A stretch of 64,000 nt of DNA from Ectothiorhodospira shaposhnikovii (GCF_016584105.1 NZ_NRSM01000012.1:45981-109980), one strand, 5' to 3'. Shown: positions 54,601 through 63,344, numbered from the stretch's first letter. Translations and numbers: made by a program. The notes: generated by a model not told the origin, from the sequence alone.

Positions 54601-55574
54601 ATGCCGGCACCGGCATCCGGTTCATCAAACACCAGCAGCCACTGGCGATCATTGAAACGGATTGAACGTTGCTGCTGAAAACGGCCCGAATGATCAACGC
54701 TCAATTCATGACTGCTGAACAACAACCGTTCAGGACGTGCCTCGGGGCCGTCGTAGAGACGCAGGCTGATACTCCGCCCGTCAAGCTGCTTCCAGTCCCA
54801 CAATATCCGCCCCATCCAGTCATTCATCGGAAACGGAGTGAACGTCCAGCCCACGAGGGCGACACGACGCCGCGCCTCCGAATCGACCGGCACCCCCTGG
54901 AGGTAAACCGGCATGAACATCAGAATCGTTGCCTGCTCAGTGCCCATGACGCCACTCAGCAGAAGGCTGGTACCGCTCAGGGTGGACAGGCCGCTGTCCC
55001 GGGCCTGCATCAGGGCCTCCCTTGTGATCGGCTCCATCAGCATGTCGATACCCAGGACCCGCGCATGCCGGGCAGCATCGAAGGGTTCCAGGAAATGCAC
55101 GGGCACATAGGCATCCCTGTCCCCCGAGGGCTGAATGGAGTAATGCGGAAACCCTTCCCGCAGGCTCGCCACATGACCTTCCAGCGCTTCAGCGGTGATC
55201 AGGGGTGCAAAACCGAAGTACTGGTCATCGGAGATGATGTCAGAGACGTGCAGTTTCTGGATGAAGGATCGCCACTCATCCCGGGTCACTTCCTCGGAAG
55301 ACTCGAACAGCCCGGCGCCACCCCGCAGGACCAGGGCATGGGCATTGAGACGCTCCCGGACCTTGGTGGTGAGCTGATCGCTGGTGAAGGCAAAGCCGGC
55401 GAGGACATCTCGTTCCATGACACGGCGCACCTGATCGGCAGCAAAGACCGAGATCACCACGCCGATGATCAATGTGGCCAGCGCAAGCTTCGGCTGAACG
55501 AACCAGGCATTGGACAGCATGTATGAAACCTGTGCATTCCGGCTTGCATCGTCCGGATTATCGCCAGCATACAT
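51618..55574 (-). CDS. CHASE1-PAS-GGDEF-EAL-CZB cyclic-di-GMP protein
   Basis: A 1318-residue membrane sensor. In order: TM helix (about 27-46), periplasmic CHASE1 domain (about 80-300), second TM helix (about 335-355), three PAS/PAC modules (about 375-770), GGDEF domain (about 785-945; GGDEF intact near 850, with an RxxD inhibitory site five residues earlier), EAL domain (about 955-1205; EAL near 979, DDFGTGYSS present) and a C-terminal CZB-like zinc domain (about 1210-1318; EHRAW, HDQC, RLHRQIH). Both catalytic halves look intact. The ATG at 55574 is used; ATG 55520, just before the first helix, is an alternative. Confidence 0.9.
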   Translation of the reverse strand: MYAGDNPDDASRNAQVSYMLSNAWFVQPKLALATLIIGVVISVFAADQVRRVMERDVLAGFAFTSDQLTTKVRERLNAHALVLRGGAGLFESSEEVTRDEWRSFIQKLHVSDIISDDQYFGFAPLITAEALEGHVASLREGFPHYSIQPSGDRDAYVPVHFLEPFDAARHARVLGIDMLMEPITREALMQARDSGLSTLSGTSLLLSGVMGTEQATILMFMPVYLQGVPVDSEARRRVALVGWTFTPFPMNDWMGRILWDWKQLDGRSISLRLYDGPEARPERLLFSSHELSVDHSGRFQQQRSIRFNDRQWLLVFDEPDAGAGIRYATAWATLAGGGSLTGLLAALILSIASTRKRALHLAAQLTEAIKAREAQLEESEFRWRFAIEGSGLGLWDWDLESGAVFYSTRWKAMLDCGEEDIGATVDEWQNRLHPDDRTRVMVALRACLDGDAPVYSDEHRLRRNDGGWKWVMERGIVVSRGANGQPLRMIGTTKDISGRKALEATREKLLDQIQTIAARVPGLVFEFRLYPDGHVSFPYVSEGIRQLHGLAPEVVRKNAAIALKAVHSRDRRRFIASIIRSARDLSPWQHEYRAQLRDGSIRWLFGDALPHHAEDGAVSWYGVITDVTERKESELELRRAYAENRRFREALDHVSSYIYMKDSHYRYTYANRATLRLFSCSMEALMGAEDSDFLPPASARRLRQIDRRVLRGEQTREEVELEDGQGRSRIYLEIKTPIHDETEARAVVGLLGISTDITPLKEHEMQLERIAHYDALTNLPNRVLLADRLNQAMSQALRRGLHIAVVYLDLDGFKAVNDRFGHTVGDRFLMALAARMKESLREGDTLSRLGGDEFVAVLLDLPDPDAGLPLLFRLLDAASRSTRIEGHVLQVSASLGVAFYPQDDPVEADQLLRQADQAMYQAKLTGKNRFHRFDADLDRSLRTRHESIERIRRALQAGEFVLYYQPKVNLRTGEIIGAEALIRWQHPERGLLPPSYFLPEIEDHSLGVAVGEWVIDTALRQIALWQAEGFRMPVSVNIGARQLRQPDFTSGLKVLLARYPEVPPDHLELEVLETSALGDLVQVSRLLEECRAVGVNVALDDFGTGYSSLTYLKRLPAGVVKVDQSFVRDILEDPDDLAILDGVLGLAGAFGRSVIAEGVETPCHADMLLRIGCELGQGYGIARPMPAESLRDWAREWRPSPRWARLRRLNREYLPLLYALVEHRAWIQDLVDAFRAGRRELPGPVHDQCIFSRWMDESGLHPRPGFEAVDRLHRQIHQLAKVLYQLHAQGDIQSACRRLGELSDLGDALSKALDDYLD

Positions 55575-55781
55575 GGGAATATACCTGGCAGGGAGATCAC
55601 CGGGAAAAGACAGGAAAAGATAGGGTTTGGATGGCCTGTGTCATTGATTTTAAATGAAACACTGACTTAGATTTCCCTCTTTCCCCACCGTGGCTGAATT
55701 GCTGCATCGCCACATCCATGATCAATGGAATGGCTCAGATGGTGGCCGCCCAGGGATTCATCCTAATCAGTGAAAACATTT

Positions 55782-57671
55782 ATGAATCAAGCCCCGACCC
55801 TGTTTCACACATTCCTCAACAGCTGTGAACAATTCAACAACCGGCTGGCCTTCATTTATCGGGTGGGTGAAGAGGAATTTCAGGTCACCTACGAAAAACT
55901 CTTCGAGGATGTGCTGCTGCTGGCACGGGCCTTCAAGGCCGCCAGGATCCGCCGGGGCGACAAGGTGTTTCTGCTGTCCGACAACCGCTATGCCTGGATC
56001 GTCACCGACATGGCGCTGCAATCCCTGGGTGCGGTGAGCGTACCCCGTGGCTGCGACACGCCAGCCAGCGAGATCGAATACATCATCAATCACTCCGGCG
56101 CCGAATTCGTGATCGTGGAAACGGACGCGGTCTACGAATCCCACCACGAGCTGCTGCACAGCCTCAAGCCCCGGGGCGTGTTCGTGATGGTGGGGGCGGA
56201 AAAAAATACCTGGTTCCACAAGGTGGTGTCCTATACCGAGATCCTGGCGAATCGCACCATTGAGCCCCGGGAGATCGAATGGTTCAAGGGACTGGCGGAG
56301 CACATCCAGCCGGAAGACCTGCTGACCATCATCTATACCTCGGGCACCACCGGCACGCCCAAGGGGGTCATGCTCACCCACAGCAACATCATGCACAACA
56401 TCCGCACCCTGCCCCCACTCATCGCGCTCAACGAGACGGATGTCTGGGTGTCGATCCTTCCCTCCTGGCACATCTTTGAACGGACCGCCGAATACATCGG
56501 CATCGCCCGCGGTAGCTGCCTGGTCTACTCCTCGGTCCGGACCTTTGCCCAGGACCTGGAAACCTACCGGCCCACCCTGGTGGCCACGGTCCCGCGAGTC
56601 TGGGAGGCCCTCTACACCCGCATCACCACCGAACTGAAAAAGAAGGACCCGAAAAAGGCCCGGATCTTCAATCTGCTGGTACGGGTATCCGCCACCTACC
56701 GGCGCAATCAGCGCATCCTGAACAATCAGCTGCCGGTGTTCACCAGGCCGCCGGTCCTGCAGCGGATCAAGGACAAGACCCGGGCGGCGCTGACCAATGT
56801 CCTGCTATTCCTGCCCAACCTGCTGGCCCGCAGGAAGTTCCGTCTGGTCCAGGTAAAATTCGGTGGTCGTCTCAAGGCCGCCATCAGCGGCGGCGGTAGC
56901 CTGCCGCCCTATCTGGACGAATGGATCGACGCCATCGGCATCCGCATCATCAACGCCTACGGCATGACCGAATGTTCACCGGGAATTGCCGGCCGGGGTC
57001 TGGACTGCCATGTTTTCGGCACCCTGGGACCGGCGGTGGGGGAAACGGAACTGCGCATCGTCGATGAAGCAGACCAGCCACTGCCGCCGGGCATCGAGGG
57101 TGAAATCCAGGTGCGGGGCGCCCAGGTCAGCAAGGGCTATTACAACAATGAGGAAGCCAACGACCAGGCCTTCACCCCCGACGGCTTCCTGCGCACCGGT
57201 GACCTGGGGCGCATGACCCTGACCGGAGAACTGGTCATCACCGGCCGCGCCAAGGACATCATCGTCCTCGCCAGCGGCGAGAACGTGGATCCGACCAACA
57301 TCGAGGCCACCCTGTCCATGTTCCCCTTCGTCAAGGACGCCGTACTGGTGGGGCAGGACAAGAAGGGACTGGGCGCCCTCATCGTGCCCGACATGGAAAA
57401 ACTCAGGGAATTCGTCCAGGAAAAATACAACCAGATCATGGGTGAAACCGATGAGGCCTTGAGGGACAAGCACCTTCTGGATCGCCTGCGCGGGGAAATG
57501 AACAAGCTGCTGCAACCTCGCAAGGGCTTCAAGCCCTATGAGAAGCTGCACAGCATCTATTTCCTGAACAAGGACTTCACCCCGGGCGAGGAAATCACCA
57601 ACACTTTCAAGAAAAAGCGCCACGTGATCGAAAGAAAGTACAGCGAGATCATCAACCGCCAGCTCAACTGA
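55782..57671 (+). CDS. AMP-forming long-chain acyl-CoA synthetase family protein
   Basis: A 629-residue ANL-superfamily ligase. The P-loop IIYTSGTTGTPKGVMLTH, the YGMTECSPGIA motif, the GFLRTGDLGRM motif and the late lysine-rich ITNTFKKKRHVIERKY segment are present. It activates a fatty acid via acyl-AMP to acyl-CoA. A GTG at 55770 would add four residues; neither start has a strong ribosome site. It lies upstream of a PAS-Fis regulator on the same strand, separated by a 350-base gap. Confidence 0.9.
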   Translation: MNQAPTLFHTFLNSCEQFNNRLAFIYRVGEEEFQVTYEKLFEDVLLLARAFKAARIRRGDKVFLLSDNRYAWIVTDMALQSLGAVSVPRGCDTPASEIEYIINHSGAEFVIVETDAVYESHHELLHSLKPRGVFVMVGAEKNTWFHKVVSYTEILANRTIEPREIEWFKGLAEHIQPEDLLTIIYTSGTTGTPKGVMLTHSNIMHNIRTLPPLIALNETDVWVSILPSWHIFERTAEYIGIARGSCLVYSSVRTFAQDLETYRPTLVATVPRVWEALYTRITTELKKKDPKKARIFNLLVRVSATYRRNQRILNNQLPVFTRPPVLQRIKDKTRAALTNVLLFLPNLLARRKFRLVQVKFGGRLKAAISGGGSLPPYLDEWIDAIGIRIINAYGMTECSPGIAGRGLDCHVFGTLGPAVGETELRIVDEADQPLPPGIEGEIQVRGAQVSKGYYNNEEANDQAFTPDGFLRTGDLGRMTLTGELVITGRAKDIIVLASGENVDPTNIEATLSMFPFVKDAVLVGQDKKGLGALIVPDMEKLREFVQEKYNQIMGETDEALRDKHLLDRLRGEMNKLLQPRKGFKPYEKLHSIYFLNKDFTPGEEITNTFKKKRHVIERKYSEIINRQLN

Positions 57672-57758
57672 AGGTTTTTTGCCCAGTAAAACCGATCCGG
57701 AAAACAAGATCGCCGCCCTTCACCCGGCAACCACAGAACAGCCATCAGTCATCTGATC

Positions 57759-57777
57759 ACGCCGGCAGAGCCGGCGT
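57759..57777 (+). terminator. Terminator after the acyl-CoA synthetase gene
   Basis: Stem ACGCCGGC/GCCGGCGT (8 bp) with an AGA loop, followed by TTCCCC. It lies 88 bases after the synthetase stop codon. Confidence 0.55.
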
Positions 57778-57852
57778 TTCCCCGCATTCCATCCCCTTCG
57801 ACCGGGCCTGGGCCTGCCGGCCAGGCCCATCCTGCCCCGGCAAATGACGCCC

Positions 57853-57869
57853 TTGGCACACATCGTGCT
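57853..57869 (+). promoter_or_regulatory. Sigma-54-type -24/-12 promoter candidate
   Basis: TTGGCACACATCGTGCT compares with TTGGCAC-N5-TTGCT; only the first base of the -12 block differs, and the GG and GC pairs are 12 bases apart as required. It points toward the PAS-Fis gene, whose start is about 160 bases downstream. Confidence 0.5.
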
Positions 57870-58027
57870 GAAAGAATCGTGTCTCCAGTATTTGCAGGCC
57901 CAAGTGCCCTTGATACGCACGGAATCAGTGCAATCCCGATAGCCGCTCCAGCCTTTTCCGGCCTCTTTTCCCGTGTTCGGAACTCCGGAGCCGTGGCGAC
58001 CCGATCAGACAATGAGTCCGTAACACG

Positions 58028-58774
58028 ATGAATAACCACACAAAAAGCAGCATTTACCAGCAACAACCCGTATCAGAAGACAGGCTGATGCACACGATTG
58101 GCCATGCCGCACCAGGGATGATCATGTCCAATCCGGAAAATCCGGCGGATCAGGGATATCCGGACGATGCGGCCTACCGTGCGCTGTTTACCGCAAGCCC
58201 GGCGGCCATGCTGTTGCTGGAACCCGATGACATGCGGGTGCTGGATGCCAGCCATGGGGCCTGCGCCCTGCTGGGCCGGCCGATTCAGGGCATCGTGGGC
58301 ATGAAGCCGACACACTGGGCCCCCGGCCAGTCTGGACAGTTGGACCGAATGGCGGGGGAAGCCCTGGCTGAAGACCAGGCAGGGACGCAAGCATTGGAGA
58401 TCGGACGGGTCGATGGCGTGCTGCTTGAAGTGAATTGCTCCATTCGCGCCGTGACGGTGCAAAAGCGGAAACTGCTGCTGGTGGCCCTGGGTGAAACGCC
58501 CGAATCTGACGGGAAACTCATCGGGGCCACAGGGGAAGCGGAGAAGACCCATCCCGTACTCACGGAAGCAGAGCGCCGGGAACGGGACCGGCAAAACATC
58601 ATCGCGGCCCTGGAGGCCTGTCACGGAAAGGTGTTTGGCCGAGGTGGCGCGGCACAGCTGCTGGGCATTCCGGCCACCACCCTGGCCTCACGAATCAAGG
58701 CGATGGGCATTCCCCAGAAATCCCGGCGCAAAAGTCAAGAAAAGAGACAGCGGACCCTCAAGGCAACCGCATGA
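58028..58774 (+). CDS. PAS-Fis regulator without AAA+ domain
   Basis: A 248-residue protein with a PAS fold at about 45-150 and a C-terminal Fis-type helix-turn-helix at about 195-232 (RGGAAQLLGIPATTLASRIKAMG) followed by a basic tail. The HTH is like those of NtrC-family activators, but the central AAA+ ATPase is absent, so it cannot itself drive sigma-54 promoter opening. It may bind DNA as an accessory or repressor-like factor. Start codons further in (58088, 58118, 58124) are possible; upstream signals are weak. Confidence 0.82.
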   Translation: MNNHTKSSIYQQQPVSEDRLMHTIGHAAPGMIMSNPENPADQGYPDDAAYRALFTASPAAMLLLEPDDMRVLDASHGACALLGRPIQGIVGMKPTHWAPGQSGQLDRMAGEALAEDQAGTQALEIGRVDGVLLEVNCSIRAVTVQKRKLLLVALGETPESDGKLIGATGEAEKTHPVLTEAERRERDRQNIIAALEACHGKVFGRGGAAQLLGIPATTLASRIKAMGIPQKSRRKSQEKRQRTLKATA

Positions 58775-58853
58775 ACAGCCATTCCGCGACGGCGGGGACC
58801 TCGACAGGCCAGGGGTTCGTTTTCCGGGACCGCGGGATTCTGACCGGCAACAG

Positions 58854-59321
58854 CTACTGACACAAAGGGACAAACCGGGCCTGGGTCAGCCGGGCCAGGT
58901 CCAGGGGAGACAACTCGATCTGCAGCCCCCTACGACCGGCGCTCACGAACATTGTGGGAAAGCCCTGGGCCGAGTCGTCGATATAGGTTGTCAGGCGTTT
59001 TCTTTGCCCCAGGGGACTGACACCTCCCAGGACATAGCCGGTGGTACGCTCCACCAGGGTCTTGTCCGCCATGGCGGCCTTCCTGGCCCCGGCGGCGCGG
59101 GCGATGCCTTTCATGCTGAGCATGGAGGCGACGGGTACCACAGCCACGGCCAGTGCGTTACCGTCCAGGCTCACCACCAGGGTCTTGAAGACCCGATCCT
59201 CCGGCAGGCCCAGCTTTTGAGCCGCCTCCTTGCCATAGGCGTCGCTGGACGGATCGTGGTCATAGGCATGGACCGTATGGACGACTCCCGCCTTTTTCAC
59301 CTGCTGGACACCCGGTGTCAT
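58854..59321 (-). CDS. ybaK: Cys-tRNA(Pro)/aminoacyl-tRNA deacylase YbaK family
   Basis: A 155-residue YbaK/EbsC-type trans-editing protein. HAYDHDP near the start, the LVVSLDGNALAVAVVPV segment, the lysine-containing MLSMKGIARAAGARKAAMAD region and YVLGGVSPLGQRKRL are characteristic. It hydrolyses mischarged Cys-tRNA(Pro). It is convergent with the PAS-Fis gene and lies 18 bases from the ABC permease gene on the same strand. Confidence 0.92.
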   Translation of the reverse strand: MTPGVQQVKKAGVVHTVHAYDHDPSSDAYGKEAAQKLGLPEDRVFKTLVVSLDGNALAVAVVPVASMLSMKGIARAAGARKAAMADKTLVERTTGYVLGGVSPLGQRKRLTTYIDDSAQGFPTMFVSAGRRGLQIELSPLDLARLTQARFVPLCQ

Positions 59322-59339
59322 AGACCGTTCCCCTCGGGC

Positions 59340-60116
59340 TCAGGCCGCCCCACCCTGCCCCATCAGACGCCGGTTGAGGGCACGCACCGACAAAGGGGCA
59401 AAGATGGCGGTAATGATCACGGCCCAGACCAGGGCGCCCAGGGCGGGGCCGAGTACCGGGCCGCCGGAGAGCAGGCCCCGGCAACTGTCCACCAGCATGG
59501 TCACCGGGTTGAGGGCCACCAGGGTCTGCAACCACGACGGCAGCGTCTCAAGGGGTACGAAGGCGTTGCTGACGAAGGTGACGGGAAACAGGGCCGTGAA
59601 TCCGAACAGCTGGACATGCTCCGGATCCCGGGACATGACACCCACCAGCACCATCACCCAGGAAAAGGACAGGGCGAAGGCCAGCAGCAATACGATCATC
59701 ACCGGCAATCCCCACCAGGGCGCCTCCATGCGAAACCCCAGCAGGAAGCCCACACCCAGCAGCAGCAGGATGCACAGCACCTGCTTGACCATGTCTGCCA
59801 GGATGCGTCCCGCCAAGGGTGCCCAGCGGGGGATGGGCAAGGCCCGCAGACGATCGAAGACGCCCTTGGTCAGGTCGGAATTGAGGCCGTGGCCCACATA
59901 GACGGTGACGAACACCAGGTTCATCACGATGACGCCGGGCAGGATGAAGGACAGATAATCCTCGGTGGAACCCGCCACCGCGCCGCCGAACACGAACAGG
60001 AACAGCACCAGGAACAGGATGGGCTGAATGGAATAGTCACCCAGTTCCCAGGGGTTGTGGCGCACCTGGACCAGACTGCGCCAGGCCAGGGTCAGGCATT
60101 GCTGCAAGGCACGCAT
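59340..60116 (-). CDS. ABC-2 type exporter permease
   Basis: A 258-residue permease with six hydrophobic helices, starting MRALQQCLTLAWRSLVQV, with the LPIPRWAPLAGRILADMV and SNAFVPLETLPSWLQ segments of ABC2_membrane (DrrB-like) permeases. It pairs with the ATPase encoded directly upstream with a one-base overlap. Drug, polysaccharide or lipid export is possible. Confidence 0.88.
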   Translation of the reverse strand: MRALQQCLTLAWRSLVQVRHNPWELGDYSIQPILFLVLFLFVFGGAVAGSTEDYLSFILPGVIVMNLVFVTVYVGHGLNSDLTKGVFDRLRALPIPRWAPLAGRILADMVKQVLCILLLLGVGFLLGFRMEAPWWGLPVMIVLLLAFALSFSWVMVLVGVMSRDPEHVQLFGFTALFPVTFVSNAFVPLETLPSWLQTLVALNPVTMLVDSCRGLLSGGPVLGPALGALVWAVIITAIFAPLSVRALNRRLMGQGGAA

Positions 60117-61078
60117 CAGGCGGACTCCTCTGCGTCATCCGGGCCCGGTCCGGCACGACGACCGGTGAGGGAAAGGAACACATCGTCCAGGCTGGCACCC
60201 CGCAGAGCCAGTTCATCCACCGGGACGCCGGCCTCGTCCAGGGCACGCACCAGGGCGGGCAAGTGCTCCGGATCGGCGGCGGGCGCGCTGACCCGATGGC
60301 CCTTGATGTCCGCCGGACGACCGGTGATCCGGCTCACCCATTCCGCCACCCTGGCTATGTCGTCCCGCTCCCGCACCACCACTTCCAGGTTTCTGTGCCC
60401 CACCCGGGCCTTGAGGGACTGGGCGGTGCCCGAGGCGATCACCCGGCCCTGATCGATAATGGCGATTTCATTGGCAAGGGCATCCGCCTCATCCAGATAC
60501 TGGGTGGTGAGCAGCACCGTGGTCCCCTCGCCCACCAGCCCGCGCACCAGTTGCCAAAGATCCAGACGGGCACGGGGGTCCAGGCCGGTGGTGGGCTCGT
60601 CCAGGAACAGGATACGGGGACGTCCCACCAGACTGGCAGCCAGGTCCAGGCGCCGGCGCATGCCGCCGGAATAGGTCTTGGCGGCCCGATGGGCGGCGTC
60701 CTGCAGATGGAACTGTTCCAGCAGGCTCCGGGTGCGGTCACGGGCATCGGCGCGGGAGAAGCCCAGCAGACGGGCGATAAGGATGAGATTTTCCCGGCCG
60801 GTGAGTTTCTCGTCCACCGAGGCATACTGCCCGGTAAGACCGATAAGTTCCCGCACCTGATGGGCCTGGGTGCGCACGTCAAAGCCCCCTACCCGGACCT
60901 CGCCGGCATCAGCCTGCAAAAGGGTGGCAAGGATGCGTACCAGGGTGGTCTTGCCGGCGCCATTGGGGCCAAGCAGACCGAGGACAGTGCCTTCCGGCAC
61001 GCTCAAATCCACACCGGCCAGGGCCTGGGTGGCGCCGAAACGCTTGCTGAGGTCGGTAATCTGGATGGCAGCGGGCAT
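60116..61078 (-). CDS. ABC exporter ATP-binding protein (DrrA-like)
   Basis: A 320-residue ATPase with Walker A GPNGAGKTT, signature YSGGMRRRLDLA, Walker B ILFLDEPTTGLD and switch His region TTQYLDEADAL. The C-terminal DUF4162-like extension (about 225-305; LALRGASLDDVFLSLTGRRAG) is typical of daunorubicin-resistance-type DrrA proteins. The ATG at 61078 has GGGAG upstream; a TTG at 61087 is an alternative. Together with the permease it forms a two-gene export operon. Confidence 0.9.
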   Translation of the reverse strand: MPAAIQITDLSKRFGATQALAGVDLSVPEGTVLGLLGPNGAGKTTLVRILATLLQADAGEVRVGGFDVRTQAHQVRELIGLTGQYASVDEKLTGRENLILIARLLGFSRADARDRTRSLLEQFHLQDAAHRAAKTYSGGMRRRLDLAASLVGRPRILFLDEPTTGLDPRARLDLWQLVRGLVGEGTTVLLTTQYLDEADALANEIAIIDQGRVIASGTAQSLKARVGHRNLEVVVRERDDIARVAEWVSRITGRPADIKGHRVSAPAADPEHLPALVRALDEAGVPVDELALRGASLDDVFLSLTGRRAGPGPDDAEESA

Positions 61079-61210
61079 CCGGACCAACTCCCGGGAGTGG
61101 AAACGCCATTATCTTAACAGCCCGTCAACCCGTCTGGGCTACACTGACGCCTGCATTCATCACGGGAGCGGCAGGCCCAGGCCGACCGCTCCGGGAGATA
61201 CCCTACCGAC

Positions 61211-62011
61211 ATGCCACTGACCATTGACCCTGAATCCATCATCCAGGCCGTGCGCGACCAGGTCAGCCTGACCCTGGCGGAGCGAACCCGCGCCGCCACC
61301 CGCAAGAGTGACGGTTCCTGGGTGACCCAGGTGGACCTGGACATTCAGCACGGCCTGCAGTCCTGGCTGGAACGGCACTACCCCGAGACCGGATTCCTGG
61401 GGGAAGAAATGTCCCCGGACCAACAGCAGGCGGCCCTGGCCGAGGATCGCCCGGTCTGGGTACTGGACCCGCTGGACGGCACCAGCAACTTCAGAATGGG
61501 CCTGCCGGCCTACGCCACCAGCCTGGCCCTGCTGGAGCGCGGCCAACCGATCTTCGGCGTGATCCATGACCCCTGCCGCAACGAGACCTTTTCCGCCCAG
61601 CGAGGTGCCGGCGCACAACTCAACGGCGTCCCCCTGAAGCTGGACCCCGACGACACGCCACCCCTGCGAGAAGCCCTGGCCGGCGTGGATTTCAAGCGAC
61701 TGCCCAAGGCATTGGCCACCCGGCTGGCCAATGCCCCACCCTATGCCTCCCAACGCTCCATCGGCTCCATCGCCCTGGAGTGGTGCTGGGTGGCCGCGGG
61801 ACGCTTTGCCGTCTACGTCCACGGCCGACAGAACCTGTGGGACTACGCCGCCGGACAGCTCATCCTCAGCGAGGCCGGCGGCTGCCTTGCCACCCTGACG
61901 GGATCGGCATCCGACACCCTGGACCTGCGCCCCCGCTCCGCGGTGTGCGCGGCAAGCCCCGATCTGATGCGGGAATGGCAAGCCTGGCTGAGCCTGGTCA
62001 GCCCCCCCTGA
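61211..62011 (+). CDS. Inositol monophosphatase-family phosphatase
   Basis: A 266-residue FIG-superfamily enzyme. The metal-binding motifs are GFLGEEMSP and VLDPLDGTSNF, and the WDYAAGQLILSEAGG motif closes the active site. It is related to SuhB and CysQ but its exact substrate is not clear from motifs. It starts about 130 bases from the divergent ABC ATPase and its last 14 bases overlap the end of the FMN reductase gene on the other strand. Confidence 0.9.
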   Translation: MPLTIDPESIIQAVRDQVSLTLAERTRAATRKSDGSWVTQVDLDIQHGLQSWLERHYPETGFLGEEMSPDQQQAALAEDRPVWVLDPLDGTSNFRMGLPAYATSLALLERGQPIFGVIHDPCRNETFSAQRGAGAQLNGVPLKLDPDDTPPLREALAGVDFKRLPKALATRLANAPPYASQRSIGSIALEWCWVAAGRFAVYVHGRQNLWDYAAGQLILSEAGGCLATLTGSASDTLDLRPRSAVCAASPDLMREWQAWLSLVSPP

Positions 62012-62588
62012 CGGCCATGGCCAGACGGGCCACCGCGGCCCCCACCCCTTCCACCGCCTTGCGAACGCCCTCGTCCCGGAGTTCACCGGCGTCGGTGAAT
62101 GCCTTGTCCGCCTGACTCACCCCCATCTGCTCGGGGACCACGAGAAACCCGAGGTTGGCCAGATACTGACGGGTATGCTGCAGGGAACGGATGCCACCCA
62201 GACCGCCCGGAGATGCCGCAGTGATGCCGGCGGGCTTGCCCCGCACATGGACCGTCCCCGGCCGACCGGAGCCATCCGGCAAGGGGCGGGACACCCAGTC
62301 CAGGGCATTCTTGAGCAGAGGGGTGAAGAAACCGTTGTATTCGGGGGAGGCCAGCAGCAGGCCGTCATGATCGGCGAACAACTGCTGCAGCCGGGCGGCA
62401 TTGTCGGGCAACCCCTGGCCGTCTTCCAGGTCGCCGTCATAGAGGGGCAAGGGATAATCGCCCAGACTCACCACCCGGACCTCGGCCCCCGCCACCTCGG
62501 CGCCGCGCGCCATCACGGCCAGCACCTTGCGGTTCAGGGAGTCCCGGCGGGCACTGCCGGACAGGGCAAGCAGACGTGGCTTGGACAT
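61998..62588 (-). CDS. NADPH-dependent FMN reductase
   Basis: A 196-residue flavodoxin-fold reductase of the ArsH/ChrR/YieF-like group. It starts MSKPRLLALSGSARRDSLNRK, and the FMN/substrate motifs SPEYNGFFTPLLKNALDW and GGLGGIRSLQHTRQYL are present. It transfers electrons to flavins or quinones and may act in redox or xenobiotic stress. It converges on the phosphatase gene with a 14-base overlap. Confidence 0.92.
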   Translation of the reverse strand: MSKPRLLALSGSARRDSLNRKVLAVMARGAEVAGAEVRVVSLGDYPLPLYDGDLEDGQGLPDNAARLQQLFADHDGLLLASPEYNGFFTPLLKNALDWVSRPLPDGSGRPGTVHVRGKPAGITAASPGGLGGIRSLQHTRQYLANLGFLVVPEQMGVSQADKAFTDAGELRDEGVRKAVEGVGAAVARLAMAVRGG

Positions 62589-62741
62589 GGTAATCCTCCG
62601 TTATCGTGCATCCTGTTCGAGTGAATGGTTCAAAGACGATTTCTACACTTTTGAGGTGACAGTCTGCCGTCCACGGCATTCAACCGGGCGGGACCCATCA
62701 CACAGCAGTCCGACTAGCGGTAATACTACGATTTCACCTTG

Positions 62742-63344
62742 CTATCGTGGTGCTATTCGACTGCGTTCGACATCGGCAGGCAGCGACTGCGCAACAATCC
62801 CCGCCAGCAAGGTCTTCTCGACCAAGGACTCCAGCCCGAGTGGCGCGACTCTGCCAGCCTCCGCGGAATCGATGGCCGAAAAGAGTAATGAGTCATATGC
62901 CATGGCGAGCCATCGAGCAGGAAGATCGATGCGGAACACGCCAGCTTCCTGTCCCCGCAAGAAGAATTTTTCGAGCGCATCACTGAAAAACGAATGGTAC
63001 AGCTGGCTCGGATCACCTTTGTCATCCATGACCCGCACCCACTGCGCGTGATACCAAAACAGGTAGAACGCCCTTCCCTTCACCACGTTTGCTGTAAGGC
63101 GACTCAAGGCGGCGATGGACGGTGAGGTATCTAACTCGGCCTTGGCCAGTGCATCCTGCAGATGGCCAGTCGCGCGTTCGAGCAGCATCTCGATGACGGC
63201 CTTGCGTGTCGGTGCGATCCGGTAGAGGGTCGCCTTGCTAATCCCGGCGCTCTTGGCAATCTCTTGGAGAGTAGCCCTCGGCCTTCGCACTATGGCCAAC
63301 GCTAGTGCGCTGGCCAGTTTGTCGTCCACGCTATTTACGATCAT
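62742..63344 (-). CDS. TetR/AcrR-family transcriptional regulator
   Basis: A 200-residue regulator with an N-terminal helix-turn-helix at about 20-62 (TLQEIAKSAGISKATLYRIA) and a C-terminal ligand-binding domain at about 80-195. It is divergent from an RND efflux adaptor gene, the usual layout for TetR regulators of multidrug pumps. Codon use is less GC-biased than that of the housekeeping genes to the left, suggesting recent acquisition. It is a candidate repressor of the adjacent truncated operon. Confidence 0.92.
   Translation of the reverse strand: MIVNSVDDKLASALALAIVRRPRATLQEIAKSAGISKATLYRIAPTRKAVIEMLLERATGHLQDALAKAELDTSPSIAALSRLTANVVKGRAFYLFWYHAQWVRVMDDKGDPSQLYHSFFSDALEKFFLRGQEAGVFRIDLPARWLAMAYDSLLFSAIDSAEAGRVAPLGLESLVEKTLLAGIVAQSLPADVERSRIAPR

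Larger units (their letters stand above)
57672..58027 (+). other. Non-coding gap with terminator hairpins and a sigma-54-like site
   Basis: No credible gene. From left to right it holds a terminator hairpin (57759-57777), a second GC-rich inverted repeat GGGCCTGG/CCAGGCCC (57804-57828), the sigma-54-like element (57853-57869) and an untranslated leader of about 150 bases before the PAS-Fis gene. Confidence 0.6.

Noticed and set aside
58491..60452. 653-codon open frame on the plus strand antisense to ybaK and the ABC genes
   Set aside because: The opposite-strand frames contain the YbaK and ABC motifs; this frame has no motif and biased His/Gln/Pro composition.
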